From assembly GCA_903953895.1 (NCBI GenBank), contig CAJBLH010000013.1, positions 38,064 to 102,063 of the forward strand: DNA of 64,000 nt. The letters run 5' to 3'. A program made the translations under genes and the position numbers. This DNA is from an uncultured Desulfobacteraceae bacterium. GTDB lineage: Bacteria > Desulfobacterota > Desulfobacteria > Desulfobacterales > Desulfatirhabdiaceae. The notes beneath the pieces were generated by a model, which was not told where the DNA came from, ran no database searches, and saw only the letters and a program-made list of their open reading frames with translations. Below are positions 26,351 to 37,579 of the stretch, piece after piece (within the stretch, counting starts at the first letter, position 1; each line of letters begins with the position of its first letter).

Positions 26351-26892
26351 TTTCTGATTCTATAATATACTGTTTTTCAAATCAACCTCATTCAGATTTG
26401 AGCTACTGAAAGAATAATACTTTATTTTATCAACCCTAAATCCAAAACTCACTGACGAATGTTATAAATTGAAATAAAGGAACCCAAATCAAGAATTTCA
26501 GCCAGTTGTATTGCGCATAGGGTTCATTTGGAAATTCCCTCAAGTTTTTCTTCAGGCTGCCGATAAAAAGTACCATACAGGTTGCATGATTCCAAGGCAA
26601 TTCACAACACGGCAACATTTATTATTTAATGGTTTTTTGATCTTTATCCTGAAGCATGATAAATACTGTTTTGTTAGGTAACGATGGATACGATTTCTCT
26701 CGGGCTGATCATAAGCAACCCGGTGGATTGGTCATGATATCACAACAAACCGTTTGACATTCAGTCGATCTTGATGCAGTTACGGAGATATTCTGGATGA
26801 TAATTGACGGTGTCATTGTGTTGAGACAAAGTCCTATTCATATACCACTGAACATATCCTAAAAATGAAAAATCGAGTTGGGAGAATCATGC

Positions 26893-27405
26893 ATGGAATT
26901 AGATGTTGCAAAATCACTAGATGGTATCATATCAACCCTTACCAGTCGGGATGGCAAGTACCTGACTTTTACACTGGCAAACGAAGACTACGGCATCGGC
27001 ATCCTTAAAATCAAGGAAATCATTGGTATGATGCCAATCACTTCAGTTCCCCAGACGCCTTCCTTTGTCAAAGGAGTGATCAATTTGCGAGGAAAGGTTA
27101 TACCGGTTGTGGATTTACGTTTGAAATTCGGAATAGCAGCAATCGATTATACGGAACGAACCTGTATTATTGTGGTGGAGATTACCGGCCAATCCGGAGC
27201 TGTCAAAATCGGTATTGTCGTCGATGCCGTTTCCGAAGTCCTCAACATAAAAGCTGAAGACATTGAAAATACACCAGCCTTCGGAACCCGTGTCAATACC
27301 GATTATATTCTGGGAATGGCAAAAATTGGCAGCAGCGTCAAGATTCTTCTCGACATTGATAAGGTATTGACTACACAGGATTTGGTTAGTCTTGGCGATT
27401 CATAA
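26893..27405 (+). CDS. cheW: CheW coupling protein
   Basis: LTFTLANEDYGIGILKIKEIIGMMPITSVPQTPSFVKGVINLRGKVIPVVDLRLKFG; ORF opens at TTG 26878, ATG at 26893 likelier. Confidence 0.92.
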   Translation: MELDVAKSLDGIISTLTSRDGKYLTFTLANEDYGIGILKIKEIIGMMPITSVPQTPSFVKGVINLRGKVIPVVDLRLKFGIAAIDYTERTCIIVVEITGQSGAVKIGIVVDAVSEVLNIKAEDIENTPAFGTRVNTDYILGMAKIGSSVKILLDIDKVLTTQDLVSLGDS

Positions 27406-27424
27406 CATCTTTCACAGCACATAA

Positions 27425-27616
27425 TATAGCTTTTAAGATAAACGGCCATGGCATTGACAATAATGCCGCTCACATAGATGAAAATCAAGCGTTTTTTCAT
27501 TCGTGGTTCAAAAAGTATTTTCATGGTAGTGTTTTTGGGAAGGCAGCAGTGAGGAAATAGTACTTTTCGCGTTCATCCCCGACCGATAACGCACCCAAAA
27601 GCCTTATCGCTATAGC
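27425..27616. repeat. Structured ~110-bp intergenic element, copy 1 (interrupted by ~80-90 bp)
   Basis: tatagcttttaagataa ... gggaaggcagcagtgaggaaatag...catccccgaccgataacgcacccaaaa...gctatagc. Confidence 0.75.
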
Positions 27617-27634
27617 ATAGAATAAAATTGTAAC

Positions 27635-27734
27635 AACCATACATGCAGATAGCCACCTTCCTCTTTGCAGGGAGGATGTAAGTAAAAAGCGCATATTTTA
27701 GCAGGTTAACGTAAAGCAACCTGCATGTATGGTT
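27635..27734. repeat. 14-bp inverted repeat enclosing a 72-nt intergenic segment
   Basis: aaccatacatgcag (27635-27648) / ctgcatgtatggtt (27721-27734). Confidence 0.7.
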
Positions 27735-27973
27735 TTCAAAAAGACATGGAGGTCTTGATGAAAACCAATATTAATCCAGTATTTTTTTTGTACCAGAGCC
27801 TTCACAGAAAGCCCGATACAATTTCCGAGTCATTCTCTGGCAATAAATCGCAATATGCCAGAAAAATGACGATGATTTGTCGCCAACTGATCTACGAGTC
27901 AACTGCGGATGATGTTTTCTGGGTTCTTCCCTCAAAGCTTCAGCGTGAAAAACCACTCGAAAAATTGCTTTGA
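27725..27973 (+). CDS. Small hypothetical protein
   Basis: 82-aa ORF, no recognised motif; overlaps the inverted repeat. Confidence 0.3.
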   Translation: MYGFQKDMEVLMKTNINPVFFLYQSLHRKPDTISESFSGNKSQYARKMTMICRQLIYESTADDVFWVLPSKLQREKPLEKLL

Positions 27974-28007
27974 TCCAATGCAGTTTGGTAAGAACAAGCT
28001 GGGGAAT

Positions 28008-28217
28008 TTATTCGAGATGGTAATCAGAGCGCTCAAAAAGAGGTTGTTTGTCCTTGCTGACAAACATCTGGCAGGGTTTCCCGGATGAATTTCGTTCCAC
28101 GACTCTGCCGGGAATTTCCCGACTTTTGAATCCGAACGCGTTACATCCGTGGGGTTGATTTTTATCCCAGGTAATGTGGTAATGTTTGCAATGTTGACAA
28201 ATTGGAGCTGTCATCAA
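28008..28217 (-). CDS. Small Cys/His-rich protein, possible Zn-binding
   Basis: ICQHCKHYHITWDKNQPHGCNAFGFKSREIPGRVV...GKPCQMF; overlaps the cheD stop. Confidence 0.65.
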   Translation of the reverse strand: MMTAPICQHCKHYHITWDKNQPHGCNAFGFKSREIPGRVVERNSSGKPCQMFVSKDKQPLFERSDYHLE

Positions 28218-28735
28218 TTTCTGTCATCCTCATAAGGATACCAGTCTGATTTTCGAAGTTTTTCAACTTTCAGCACGGCAATCTCATTGGTATGCGTGGA
28301 GTAGACAATCTTTCGGCCCTTACTGCCGCCCGTGTCCTCGGATGTTACGACTATTTTTTCTCTGGATAGTATTTTTCGGGCAATTCTGATGTTTTCCTGT
28401 CCCATATTCTGATGCGACAGCTCCGGATTGTGGGCTCCGCCGACAATCTGCGCCTCAAGATTCTTGATTTTGGAACCGTCTTCCAACATCATGCGAATCA
28501 ATGTCCATACCGCCACATTGCCATAGCGGGTCGTTGTTTTTCCTTTTTCGCGAATCAACGGCAATTGGAAACTGTTCATTCCGCCTACCTTGCGCTTTCG
28601 GTCAAACAAACAAATCGACACCCCTGACCCCAAGACCGCAGAAATAACCGTCGGCCCTGAAGGCATGACCACAAAGCCGGGTTCCAGAAAATAATTTGCC
28701 GGTGCTAACGCTTGTGAAGCATCATACATGGTCAT
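28214..28735 (-). CDS. cheD: CheD chemoreceptor deamidase
   Basis: VISAVLGSGVSICLFDRKRKVGGMNSFQLP ... AQIVGGAHNPELSHQNMGQENIRIARKIL. Confidence 0.88.
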   Translation of the reverse strand: MTMYDASQALAPANYFLEPGFVVMPSGPTVISAVLGSGVSICLFDRKRKVGGMNSFQLPLIREKGKTTTRYGNVAVWTLIRMMLEDGSKIKNLEAQIVGGAHNPELSHQNMGQENIRIARKILSREKIVVTSEDTGGSKGRKIVYSTHTNEIAVLKVEKLRKSDWYPYEDDRN

Positions 28736-29193
28736 TTTCGCGAATCGACGACGATTCCCATATTGTTCAACATCTGCCAGGCTTTATCCCGGTCAGATTC
28801 ATTTTGGGAACTTGATCCGGAGACAATGATGGCCTGAATCACATCATCGCCGATACCCGCCTGTTTCAGTTTGATGATATCGTCAACCGAAGTCAGATTT
28901 AGCGGCTTGACATCCTGTCCATAGACCACGGACGATCGGTCTTTCAGGAATGAACCCTCGGAAATCAGAACCTGCATCGTCTTGTCCGATAGCCTTGCCT
29001 TGGTCTTGAGATCGATCAGTTCATCAACGGTAAAAGCGCATGTTTCAACAACTTTTTCCTTGATAATCAACTGAATTGTATCCCCGCTCAAACCCGCCCT
29101 GTTGAGTCGATTGATGTCTTCGCCGCTGATTCCCCAAACGGAATCGGTAAATATCAGAACCATCCCGAAGACAATCCACAATATTTTGTTCAT
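28732..29193 (-). CDS. Exported hypothetical protein with three helical repeats
   Basis: Signal-like N-terminus; DINRLNRAGLSGDTIQLIIKE / DELIDLKTKARLSDKTMQVLISE / DDIIKLKQAGIGDDVIQAIIVS. Confidence 0.7.
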   Translation of the reverse strand: MNKILWIVFGMVLIFTDSVWGISGEDINRLNRAGLSGDTIQLIIKEKVVETCAFTVDELIDLKTKARLSDKTMQVLISEGSFLKDRSSVVYGQDVKPLNLTSVDDIIKLKQAGIGDDVIQAIIVSGSSSQNESDRDKAWQMLNNMGIVVDSRK

Positions 29194-29197
29194 CAGA

Positions 29198-30109
29198 CTA
29201 CCTCAGATAATCCAGAAGGCTGGGTTGAATAATTTTGGAAGCCGAAGCCAAGGATGCCTGATATGCAGATTGCTGCGCTGTCAAATCCGTGACAGCCTGC
29301 GTCAAATCCAGGTCTTCGGTATCCGATAGCATCTGCGATATGTTGAGTTTATATGTTTCCCAATGGGCTTCTGTTGAATCCAACCGATTCAACCGTGCCC
29401 CGACATTCGACCGTTCATTGGTGATCTGGGTCTGTACTTGATCCAGTGAATCCAGATAGCCGGAAATGGCAGTCTCATTATTGCTCTCCAAATCGGTAAT
29501 GAGATCCGTCAAAACCACTACAGGGTCCTTCTTTATTGTAGAAAGCGGATCGAGCGGATCGACACTACTAAACGCATTCTCCCCACTGACAGCGACATCC
29601 ATCGAAACTCCGTCAGCGATCATCACGGAAAACTCCCCACCATCTCCCTGAAATTCGGATGAAGTTGATAGATTATAGGGCTGATCAACAGTGTTCCGAC
29701 CTCCAAACAGATAACGATCTCCCTGCTTCGTATTGGCCAATTGAATCAATTGATCCCGAATCTGCCGGACTTCCTGGGCTGCAGCATTACGGCTTTCTGC
29801 ACTGGCAGTTCCAGTAGCCTGAGCGACAGTCAGTTCTCTGGCTCGGTTCAGTACCTCATTGATGTCCGCCAACGCAGATTCCCCAGCCTCCAGGCCGGAT
29901 CGCGCATTCGATATATTTCTGACATATTGATCCATCGAATCCAGCATTTTATGATAACCCAGCGATTTTGAGATACCCACCGGATCATCCGATGCACGCA
30001 TGATCCGTTTTCCGGAAGAAATATGGCTTTGGGTATTAAGAAGCTTTTCAACATTTCTCGACAAATTGCTATTGACCTGATTGGCCATCATTTTTTGGGT
30101 AATTCTCAT
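29198..30109 (-). CDS. flgL: FlgL hook-filament junction protein
   Basis: MRITQKMMANQVNSNLSRNVEKLLNTQSHISSGKRIMRASDDPVGI. Confidence 0.93.
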   Translation of the reverse strand: MRITQKMMANQVNSNLSRNVEKLLNTQSHISSGKRIMRASDDPVGISKSLGYHKMLDSMDQYVRNISNARSGLEAGESALADINEVLNRARELTVAQATGTASAESRNAAAQEVRQIRDQLIQLANTKQGDRYLFGGRNTVDQPYNLSTSSEFQGDGGEFSVMIADGVSMDVAVSGENAFSSVDPLDPLSTIKKDPVVVLTDLITDLESNNETAISGYLDSLDQVQTQITNERSNVGARLNRLDSTEAHWETYKLNISQMLSDTEDLDLTQAVTDLTAQQSAYQASLASASKIIQPSLLDYLR

Positions 30110-30121
30110 GAGATACCCTCC

Positions 30122-30967
30122 TCACCTGATAACTTTGATCTTTCCCTTCAAGTTATTTCCCTCTTCCTGTGGTTTATCCTTGAATTGATAAAACATCAGG
30201 ATGCTGATTCTACGATTTCTCGGGTCATAGAGATTGGTCTTAACGAGCGGTTCGGTAGCAGCATATCCGGTTACCCGCATCAGCATCTCCGTCGGCAAAC
30301 CGGCCCGCTCCAGCTCTTTTCGGGCGATAGAAGCCCTTTCTGTGGAAAGCTCCCAATTGCTGTATTTTTGCGGAGCCGCATAGACCAGCGCATCTGTATG
30401 CCCTTCGATGGCAATCTTACGATTGCTGGCGATAATGGCCGGAGCAATCGTTTTCAGAATCCGCTTGCCGTTTGCCGATATTTCAGCACTGCCCAGCGAA
30501 AACATGGTCCCGGTTTCCTTATCCAGAATCTCAACCCGAACAGCCCCCTCAAACGTATCGATAATAATCTGGTCTTTGAAATCGGCAAGTTTAACCTCTA
30601 TTTCTTTTTTCAGTTTCTCGCTCAACATCTCAGCACTTTTCTGCGCTATTTCTTCCTCATTCCCTCCATCGATTTGGAGCGATAGCTCAGGTTTTCCGAC
30701 CGCCTGATCATCCATCAAATTGACTTTAGGGTTAACCTTGGTTTCAACAAACGACAACCCGCTTTTATCAAACACATTAAAGTGCTTGAAATAATAGGAA
30801 ACGCCCGCCCGTTTCTCGGGAGAAACCATTGCAAGCAGCCACATCAGCAAAAAGAAAGCCATCATGGCCGTCACAAGATCAGCATAAGCCACCTTCCAGG
30901 CGCCGCCGTGACCACCGCCGTGCCCTTTCTTCCTAACCTTCTTGATGATTACTGGTTGCCCTTCCAA
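30122..30967 (-). CDS. motB: MotB stator protein
   Basis: WKVAYADLVTAMMAFFLLMWL TM with Asp; OmpA domain IAIEGHTDAL. Confidence 0.93.
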   Translation of the reverse strand: MEGQPVIIKKVRKKGHGGGHGGAWKVAYADLVTAMMAFFLLMWLLAMVSPEKRAGVSYYFKHFNVFDKSGLSFVETKVNPKVNLMDDQAVGKPELSLQIDGGNEEEIAQKSAEMLSEKLKKEIEVKLADFKDQIIIDTFEGAVRVEILDKETGTMFSLGSAEISANGKRILKTIAPAIIASNRKIAIEGHTDALVYAAPQKYSNWELSTERASIARKELERAGLPTEMLMRVTGYAATEPLVKTNLYDPRNRRISILMFYQFKDKPQEEGNNLKGKIKVIR

Positions 30968-31812
30968 TTTTTGATTTCCTCATTGAGTTCTTCAAATCCC
31001 GGCCGATCCGCAAGCGGAATAGCTCTTCTGGCAGACTCCACCGCTGATTGGGGAGCAGCACCGCTGGCCATGGCCAGAATCGCTGTTTTAATGACGTTTA
31101 AATAGGCTTCATGTTCCTTGGCCTTATTTTCAAGATTGGTTGCCACGGGTCCAACAAATCCATAGCTGAGCAGAACTCCCAGAAAAGTTCCCACCAGGGC
31201 TGCCCCGATACTGTGCCCGAGAACTTCCGGCGGTTCGCTGATTTTTCCCATGGTCAGAACCACGCCCAGAACACAGGCAACAATACCCAGTGCCGGCAAA
31301 GCGTCCGAAACTTTTGTCAGTGCCGCAGCGGGAATTATCGCATCGTGTTCCTGGGCCGCTATATCGATTTCCATTAAATTTTCCAGTTCATGCGGGGTCA
31401 TGTTGGAAGAAATTATCGTTCGGAAATTATCGCAGATAAAATTCACTGTCGATGCGCTGGATGCAACAGTGTGATATTTTTTGAAGACTTCACTCTCTTC
31501 CGGGTGATCAATATCCGATTCGATGGCCAGAAATCCTTCTCGTTTGACTTTGAAAAAAATTTCATTCAACAGCAGCAGTAGTTCAACATAGGCTTTTTTG
31601 TCAAGTTCATGGCCGCCGAATATCCCGGTGAGTGCTTTTATGGTCAAAGAAATCGTTTTTTTGGAAGAACCGGTCACAAACGTACCCACAGCCGCTCCGC
31701 CGATAATGACCAGTTCCGCAGGCTGAAACAGAACGCCGAATTGACCATGTTCCATCACATATCCGCCTGCGATAGATACTATTACAACAACAATCCCGAT
31801 AGCAACATACAT
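30949..31812 (-). CDS. motA: MotA stator protein
   Basis: VIVSIAGGYVMEHGQFGVLFQPAELVIIGGAAVGTFV ... ALPALGIVACVLGVVLTMGKISEPPEVLG. Confidence 0.93.
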   Translation of the reverse strand: MYVAIGIVVVIVSIAGGYVMEHGQFGVLFQPAELVIIGGAAVGTFVTGSSKKTISLTIKALTGIFGGHELDKKAYVELLLLLNEIFFKVKREGFLAIESDIDHPEESEVFKKYHTVASSASTVNFICDNFRTIISSNMTPHELENLMEIDIAAQEHDAIIPAAALTKVSDALPALGIVACVLGVVLTMGKISEPPEVLGHSIGAALVGTFLGVLLSYGFVGPVATNLENKAKEHEAYLNVIKTAILAMASGAAPQSAVESARRAIPLADRPGFEELNEEIKNWKGNQ

Positions 31813-31949
31813 AGGTCAATACATCCTGTTTCTGTGAAGGGGCCAGGAATCACTCCCAACCTGTCTTCATGCCACATTTTCAATACAACGTCATGGAGAG
31901 TTATGAAATTGAATAGCCTGACATGATTCAGACAAAAAAATCATGAGAC

Positions 31950-32055
31950 ATAGCTTTTAAGATAATGATTTTGGGAAGGCAGCAGGGCGGGGATAGGCCT
32001 TTTTCGGCCATCCCTGACCGATAACACACCCAGAATCTTATCTGGAAATCTATAG
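31950..32055. repeat. Structured ~110-bp intergenic element, copy 2
   Basis: catagcttttaagataatgattttgggaaggcagcagggcggggataggcctttttcggccatccctgaccgataacacacccagaatcttatctggaaatctatagg. Confidence 0.85.
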
Positions 32056-32056
32056 G

Positions 32057-32632
32057 TTATAAGTTAGATGTTTTTGATCGCTGTCTGAGTTTTCGGACAA
32101 TTTCTCGTTGACGATTCATCAAATAATATCCCATAATTTGTTTTACGTCATCCGCCATTTCTGAAAATTGAATCCATATTTCATGCTGTTCCGATGTAAC
32201 GATTCCGACATGTAATACCCTGCCATACAGAATGATCCAAACCGGCGTATTTACAGGCAGCAGCATTTTAATTTCAACAAAATCACCGGTTACAAAATCA
32301 TTAGAAGTCAAAACTCGCATATCTTCTTCGCTGATGGACACCTGTCGGTTTTGGGCCTGGTTGAATCCATCGCTGTTCTGAATCAGCTTTTCCAGGATCG
32401 AATTCAGTTTTGCGTCAATGGAAATCAGTTTTTTCCAGAGCTTGGGGCTGATCGTTTCATCCGGCAGATCTTCTTCGAGTACGGAAAGCCCGATGCCGGA
32501 ATAGAATCCGGAATAAATCATGGCTTTGGTACAGGAAGCATCCTCAATTTTTTTTAAAGCAATCAAGAGAACATCTTCGACACGATATGAGGACTGCCGC
32601 CCATCCGTCTGAACATCCATAATATTTCGCAT
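32057..32632 (-). CDS. PilZ-like hypothetical protein
   Basis: FVTGDFVEIKMLLPVNTPVWIILYGRVLHVG...IWIQFSEM. Confidence 0.6.
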   Translation of the reverse strand: MRNIMDVQTDGRQSSYRVEDVLLIALKKIEDASCTKAMIYSGFYSGIGLSVLEEDLPDETISPKLWKKLISIDAKLNSILEKLIQNSDGFNQAQNRQVSISEEDMRVLTSNDFVTGDFVEIKMLLPVNTPVWIILYGRVLHVGIVTSEQHEIWIQFSEMADDVKQIMGYYLMNRQREIVRKLRQRSKTSNL

Positions 32633-32709
32633 TTATTTGACAAACAACCGTTTTCTACAGCCCGGCTACAGGGTTAAAGCAAAACCTGATTCGCCGGTTT
32701 TCACTTTCT

Positions 32710-34119
32710 TTACACCAAGCCGATGACTGTGTCCATCATCTGCCTGACGGTATCGATCAATTTTGCTGCAGCCGAATACCCCTGTTGATATTTAACTAAA
32801 TTTACCATTTCTTCATCGAGGGAAACCCCGGAAATAGACTCCCGGTAATTCTCCATCTGATCAACCGTTAACGTATGGTGTTCCAGATTTGACGAAGCAT
32901 TCAAAACATCGCTGCCGACTCTGGAAACCAGGGAATTATAATATGTATCAAAAGTCGCAGAACCGCTATCCATCGTCAAGTTATTCTGAAGCCCGGCAAT
33001 AGCAAGGGCCTGAGAGTTGTCCCCCCGTATCAATTCCGGTGAAACAGATCCTGATGCGGCTGCAATTAGATTGACATTGTCAACAATATCCGGATTCACG
33101 GCAATTGTTGACGCCGACTCCCCGATAAAAAAATCGTTTCCGATGGAGCCGTCCAGACCTTGGCCTGCAGCATGAACCGCATTGACTCGATCAATAATTT
33201 GCCCAGCCAAAAAATCAAGCTGATCTTTATATTCCGGAACTAAGGTATCCCGAACATTCATCCATCCTCTTATATTTCCATCGGTAATAGATATCACTTC
33301 AGCCGTATCCGCCCACGCGACATCAAGATATCCGGAAGTCGTATTCTCGACAGTGGTCAGTTGCCTTGCCGGCGAATTACCAACCAATTCATTACCAACT
33401 CCACCATCTCCCAAAGTAATTGTAACCCGGCCATCTGAATCTTCTGCAGTTGATAAATTTATTTTTTCAGATAGCTGATTGATCAACACATCCCGCTGAT
33501 CTCTAAAATCGTTGGCCGAAGCACCGTTTATTTCCAGCTTTACAATTTTATCATTCAGATCCGAAATCTGAGAAGCCAGGTTGTTGATTTCATCTGTTGT
33601 AGCGATTATACGATCATCCATATCAGCTTGTACCTGATCCAGATATTGGTATTTTTCCTGAAAATTGGATGCCATGTCTTCGCTTGCAGTCACAAGCGAT
33701 TTTCGTTCCGCATAGCCGGATGGATTCAAGGTCAGATCTTGCCATGAATTCCAGAACTGACTCATGTGCTGGCTCAAACCGTCTTCGGAAGATTCGTCAA
33801 AAATGATCTCTACCTGCTGCATTGACTGATTCTCGGCTTGCCATCTGCCTTTTTGCTGAATCTCTCCCTGGATATTTACATTCAAAAACTGGTCATAGAT
33901 GCGTACAACCCCTTGATCTATCACCCCGGCCCCCATGGGGCCGTCTGAAGTGACAATCACCTTGCTCTCCAGATTGACGCGCTGCCTGGAATAACCCGTA
34001 GTGTTCACATTAGCAATATTTTGTCCAGTCACGGATATCGCCAACTGCTGGGTCATCAGGGCGTCTCTTGCGATATACAAAGATGAGTTCAACCCTATCA
34101 TGGCAAAAACCCCTTTCAA
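32710..34119 (-). CDS. flgK: FlgK hook-associated protein 1
   Basis: LYIARDALMTQQLAISVTGQNIANVNTTGYSRQRVNLES; C-term VNLVKYQQGYSAAAKLIDTVRQMMDTVIGLV. Confidence 0.93.
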   Translation of the reverse strand: MKGVFAMIGLNSSLYIARDALMTQQLAISVTGQNIANVNTTGYSRQRVNLESKVIVTSDGPMGAGVIDQGVVRIYDQFLNVNIQGEIQQKGRWQAENQSMQQVEIIFDESSEDGLSQHMSQFWNSWQDLTLNPSGYAERKSLVTASEDMASNFQEKYQYLDQVQADMDDRIIATTDEINNLASQISDLNDKIVKLEINGASANDFRDQRDVLINQLSEKINLSTAEDSDGRVTITLGDGGVGNELVGNSPARQLTTVENTTSGYLDVAWADTAEVISITDGNIRGWMNVRDTLVPEYKDQLDFLAGQIIDRVNAVHAAGQGLDGSIGNDFFIGESASTIAVNPDIVDNVNLIAAASGSVSPELIRGDNSQALAIAGLQNNLTMDSGSATFDTYYNSLVSRVGSDVLNASSNLEHHTLTVDQMENYRESISGVSLDEEMVNLVKYQQGYSAAAKLIDTVRQMMDTVIGLV

Positions 34120-34161
34120 TTTATTCGGTTAGCAACACATCGCGTTCTGCCGGCAATCATG

Positions 34162-35223
<1,062 letters not shown>

Positions 35224-35254
35224 CTATATGACATGCGAAAATCATGCCTTATCT

Positions 35255-35716
35255 TCAGATATCTTCTCTGAAAAAATAAATATCGCAAGGTTCTTCATCT
35301 GCGCTCATTTTTTCCAGAGCAGAAGGGGTGCTCCCTGTCAAAACAATTACAGATTGCGACGGGCTCAGAATCCTCGGGGCATCGAGGTGAAACACCGCTT
35401 CGGCGCCGCCTATTACCGGAAGCCAGTTACCACAGATAATATTTGCGGCTTCTTTTAAAGCATCATGCAAATGACTCTGTTCAACATCTTCGTTGTCGAT
35501 TCCCAGCATGTTTGCAGCCAGCTCTTTTAAAGCATGTTCAGTCATCACCACCGCCAACCGGCCGGAAAAAATGCCGGTAAACGATACTTCAGCCGTAACA
35601 GCATTCTGGAACGGAATCGGCTCTCTGAAAGAATCGGACATAAAAAACATAAAAGCCAGCTTTTCCAGAGATTCGCTGACGATTTTGCTTAATACCATTT
35701 TATGTGTATTACCCAT
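35255..35716 (-). CDS. cheX: CheX-like chemotaxis phosphatase
   Basis: VSFTGIFSGRLAVVMTEHALKELAANMLGID...DALKEAANIICGNWLP. Confidence 0.8.
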   Translation of the reverse strand: MGNTHKMVLSKIVSESLEKLAFMFFMSDSFREPIPFQNAVTAEVSFTGIFSGRLAVVMTEHALKELAANMLGIDNEDVEQSHLHDALKEAANIICGNWLPVIGGAEAVFHLDAPRILSPSQSVIVLTGSTPSALEKMSADEEPCDIYFFREDI

Positions 35717-36098
35717 GACTTACTCCTGAACGGAGGCTCTGATTGACAGCATCACGAACGATTTCAGGCGTGAATGGTTTGCGAATGAATATGGCGCCCA
35801 TTTTTATCAGCCCATCAATCCGGGTCTTGGAGCCTTCTGTGGATATGATGACAACGGGAATATCCCGCATTTCAGGATTTGCCTTCATGCGGATCATCAT
35901 ATCTTCCCCATTCATTACAGGCATGTTGATATCCAGAATCACCAGATCCATCCACCGCATATTGAGAATTTCCAATCCCTCTACACCATTTGAGGCCTCG
36001 TATATATCGCCAAGAGAAAGCCCGCTCATTCGGAGCGTTTTCAGAATCATTGTCCGCATGACGCTGCTGTCATCCACAATAAGGATGTTTATCCCCAT
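35709..36098 (-). CDS. cheY: CheY-like response regulator
   Basis: ILIVDDSSVMRTMILKTLRMSG...DLVILDINMPVMNGEDM; RKPFTPE. Confidence 0.88.
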   Translation of the reverse strand: MGINILIVDDSSVMRTMILKTLRMSGLSLGDIYEASNGVEGLEILNMRWMDLVILDINMPVMNGEDMMIRMKANPEMRDIPVVIISTEGSKTRIDGLIKMGAIFIRKPFTPEIVRDAVNQSLRSGVSHG

Positions 36099-36160
36099 AA
36101 CTCAATTCCCCTTGGTTTTTCATTTGCCCTTAACATTTGAATACGGCCGATACCTCTGCA

Positions 36161-37015
36161 TCAGGAATCGGCCTGAAGGGATGCGGCCAGATCATTCGCC
36201 CACTGCAGTGTCTGACTCACTACCTTTTCAAGATGCTGCTCATTCATACCGATCCGCTCGCAGGCCGCTGGTGACGGACGATATTGGAGTCCTTCCCTGC
36301 CAATGCCGAGTCCCGACATCAAGCACAATACATCCGCCACATGAACAACGTCGATCATATGGTTGGATTTAGGAGCGGCATCCGGATCATGATGCCATCG
36401 CACTGCGCTGATCATTCCCGGCGGAAATAACCATCGCTTCAGAATATTGGCGCCGATTTCAGCATGATCTATACCGAACATACTGCGCTCAACCTGTTCA
36501 AACGGCATATCCTGCATATCTTCTCCATCTATCACTGCGATATCTTCTTTTACATATCGCCCCAGCACCATTTTCCCGACATCATGCAGTAGCGCTGCCG
36601 TAAATACCTCATCAGAAACGGGCAATTTCAGCTCTTTCACCAGAATTTCCGAAGCTACGGATACGGCTACCGAGTGACGCCACAGTTCTCCGGCCGACAA
36701 ATCATAGCCTTGGACGGGCTTATCGACAATAGCGCTGACGCAGGATGCCAGAACAATCTGAGTCAGTTTTTTCCAGCCGATCATCAGAACCGCCTGCCGG
36801 ACCGAACCAATCTTGGTGGGAAGACCAAAATAAGCGGAGTTGGTCAGCTTGAGGATATTGGCTGTCAAGCCGGGCTCATACCGCAATATCTGCTCGATCT
36901 GCGCATTGGTAGTGTTTTCATCTTTCAGCAGGGTCAAAAGCTTCAGCGCTGCAGCAGGCATACTGGGAAAAGACTTGACATCTTCCAAGATTAATTTCAG
37001 TTCGTTTTGGTTCAC
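36161..37015 (-). CDS. HDOD-domain protein
   Basis: LKLTNSAYFGLPTKIGSVRQAVLMIGWKKLTQIV; LLHDVGKMVLGRY. Confidence 0.9.
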   Translation of the reverse strand: MNQNELKLILEDVKSFPSMPAAALKLLTLLKDENTTNAQIEQILRYEPGLTANILKLTNSAYFGLPTKIGSVRQAVLMIGWKKLTQIVLASCVSAIVDKPVQGYDLSAGELWRHSVAVSVASEILVKELKLPVSDEVFTAALLHDVGKMVLGRYVKEDIAVIDGEDMQDMPFEQVERSMFGIDHAEIGANILKRWLFPPGMISAVRWHHDPDAAPKSNHMIDVVHVADVLCLMSGLGIGREGLQYRPSPAACERIGMNEQHLEKVVSQTLQWANDLAASLQADS

Positions 37016-37485
37016 AGCTCTTTTTTAACTCCTTTACTGCTGATGGTCACTTGGCCCGTTGACAGGTCAAAATAAACCGTCCGACTGGCGACTCCTCCCA
37101 CATCTTCAGCTTCGATCATAATATTATTTTTCCAGAGCAGTTTTTTCAGGATGGTATAGTTGCGCTCGCCAATTTTAAACATTTCACTGTTGCCCAATGG
37201 CTGGCCACATCCGGCAACTTTAATCACCATACGGCTTTTTTGACCACCCAGTTCATACAATTGCCGAAAAAGTTCCGGAACTCCCGTATCAACGAACATG
37301 AAAGGATTTTCTGAGGCTTTTTGCAGGTTGATTTTTGAAAGCGGCAGCATGGCATGCAGAAGTCCTCCGACCTGAGCTGCCGGATCATACACCATCAGCC
37401 CTAGACAGCTTCCAAGTGCATGGGTTACGATCATATCATCCCTGCATCCTGTTTTCATATCCCCAACGGCTACAACATGATTCAT
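37012..37485 (-). CDS. cheD: CheD, second copy
   Basis: VTHALGSCLGLMVYDPAAQVGGLLHAMLPLS ... KVAGCGQ. Confidence 0.88.
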   Translation of the reverse strand: MNHVVAVGDMKTGCRDDMIVTHALGSCLGLMVYDPAAQVGGLLHAMLPLSKINLQKASENPFMFVDTGVPELFRQLYELGGQKSRMVIKVAGCGQPLGNSEMFKIGERNYTILKKLLWKNNIMIEAEDVGGVASRTVYFDLSTGQVTISSKGVKKEL

Positions 37486-37579
37486 CTTTACCTGTCCGTG
37501 TTTTCCAGTTTGATCCGTTTATGGTAAATACAACCGCTGGAAAGAATTAAGAATTCCACCAAGCGTTATTTGATTTTTT

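Noticed and set aside
26436-26618. 60-aa ORF upstream of the cheW region
   Set aside because: No motif, weak start context, in an AT-rich intergenic stretch.
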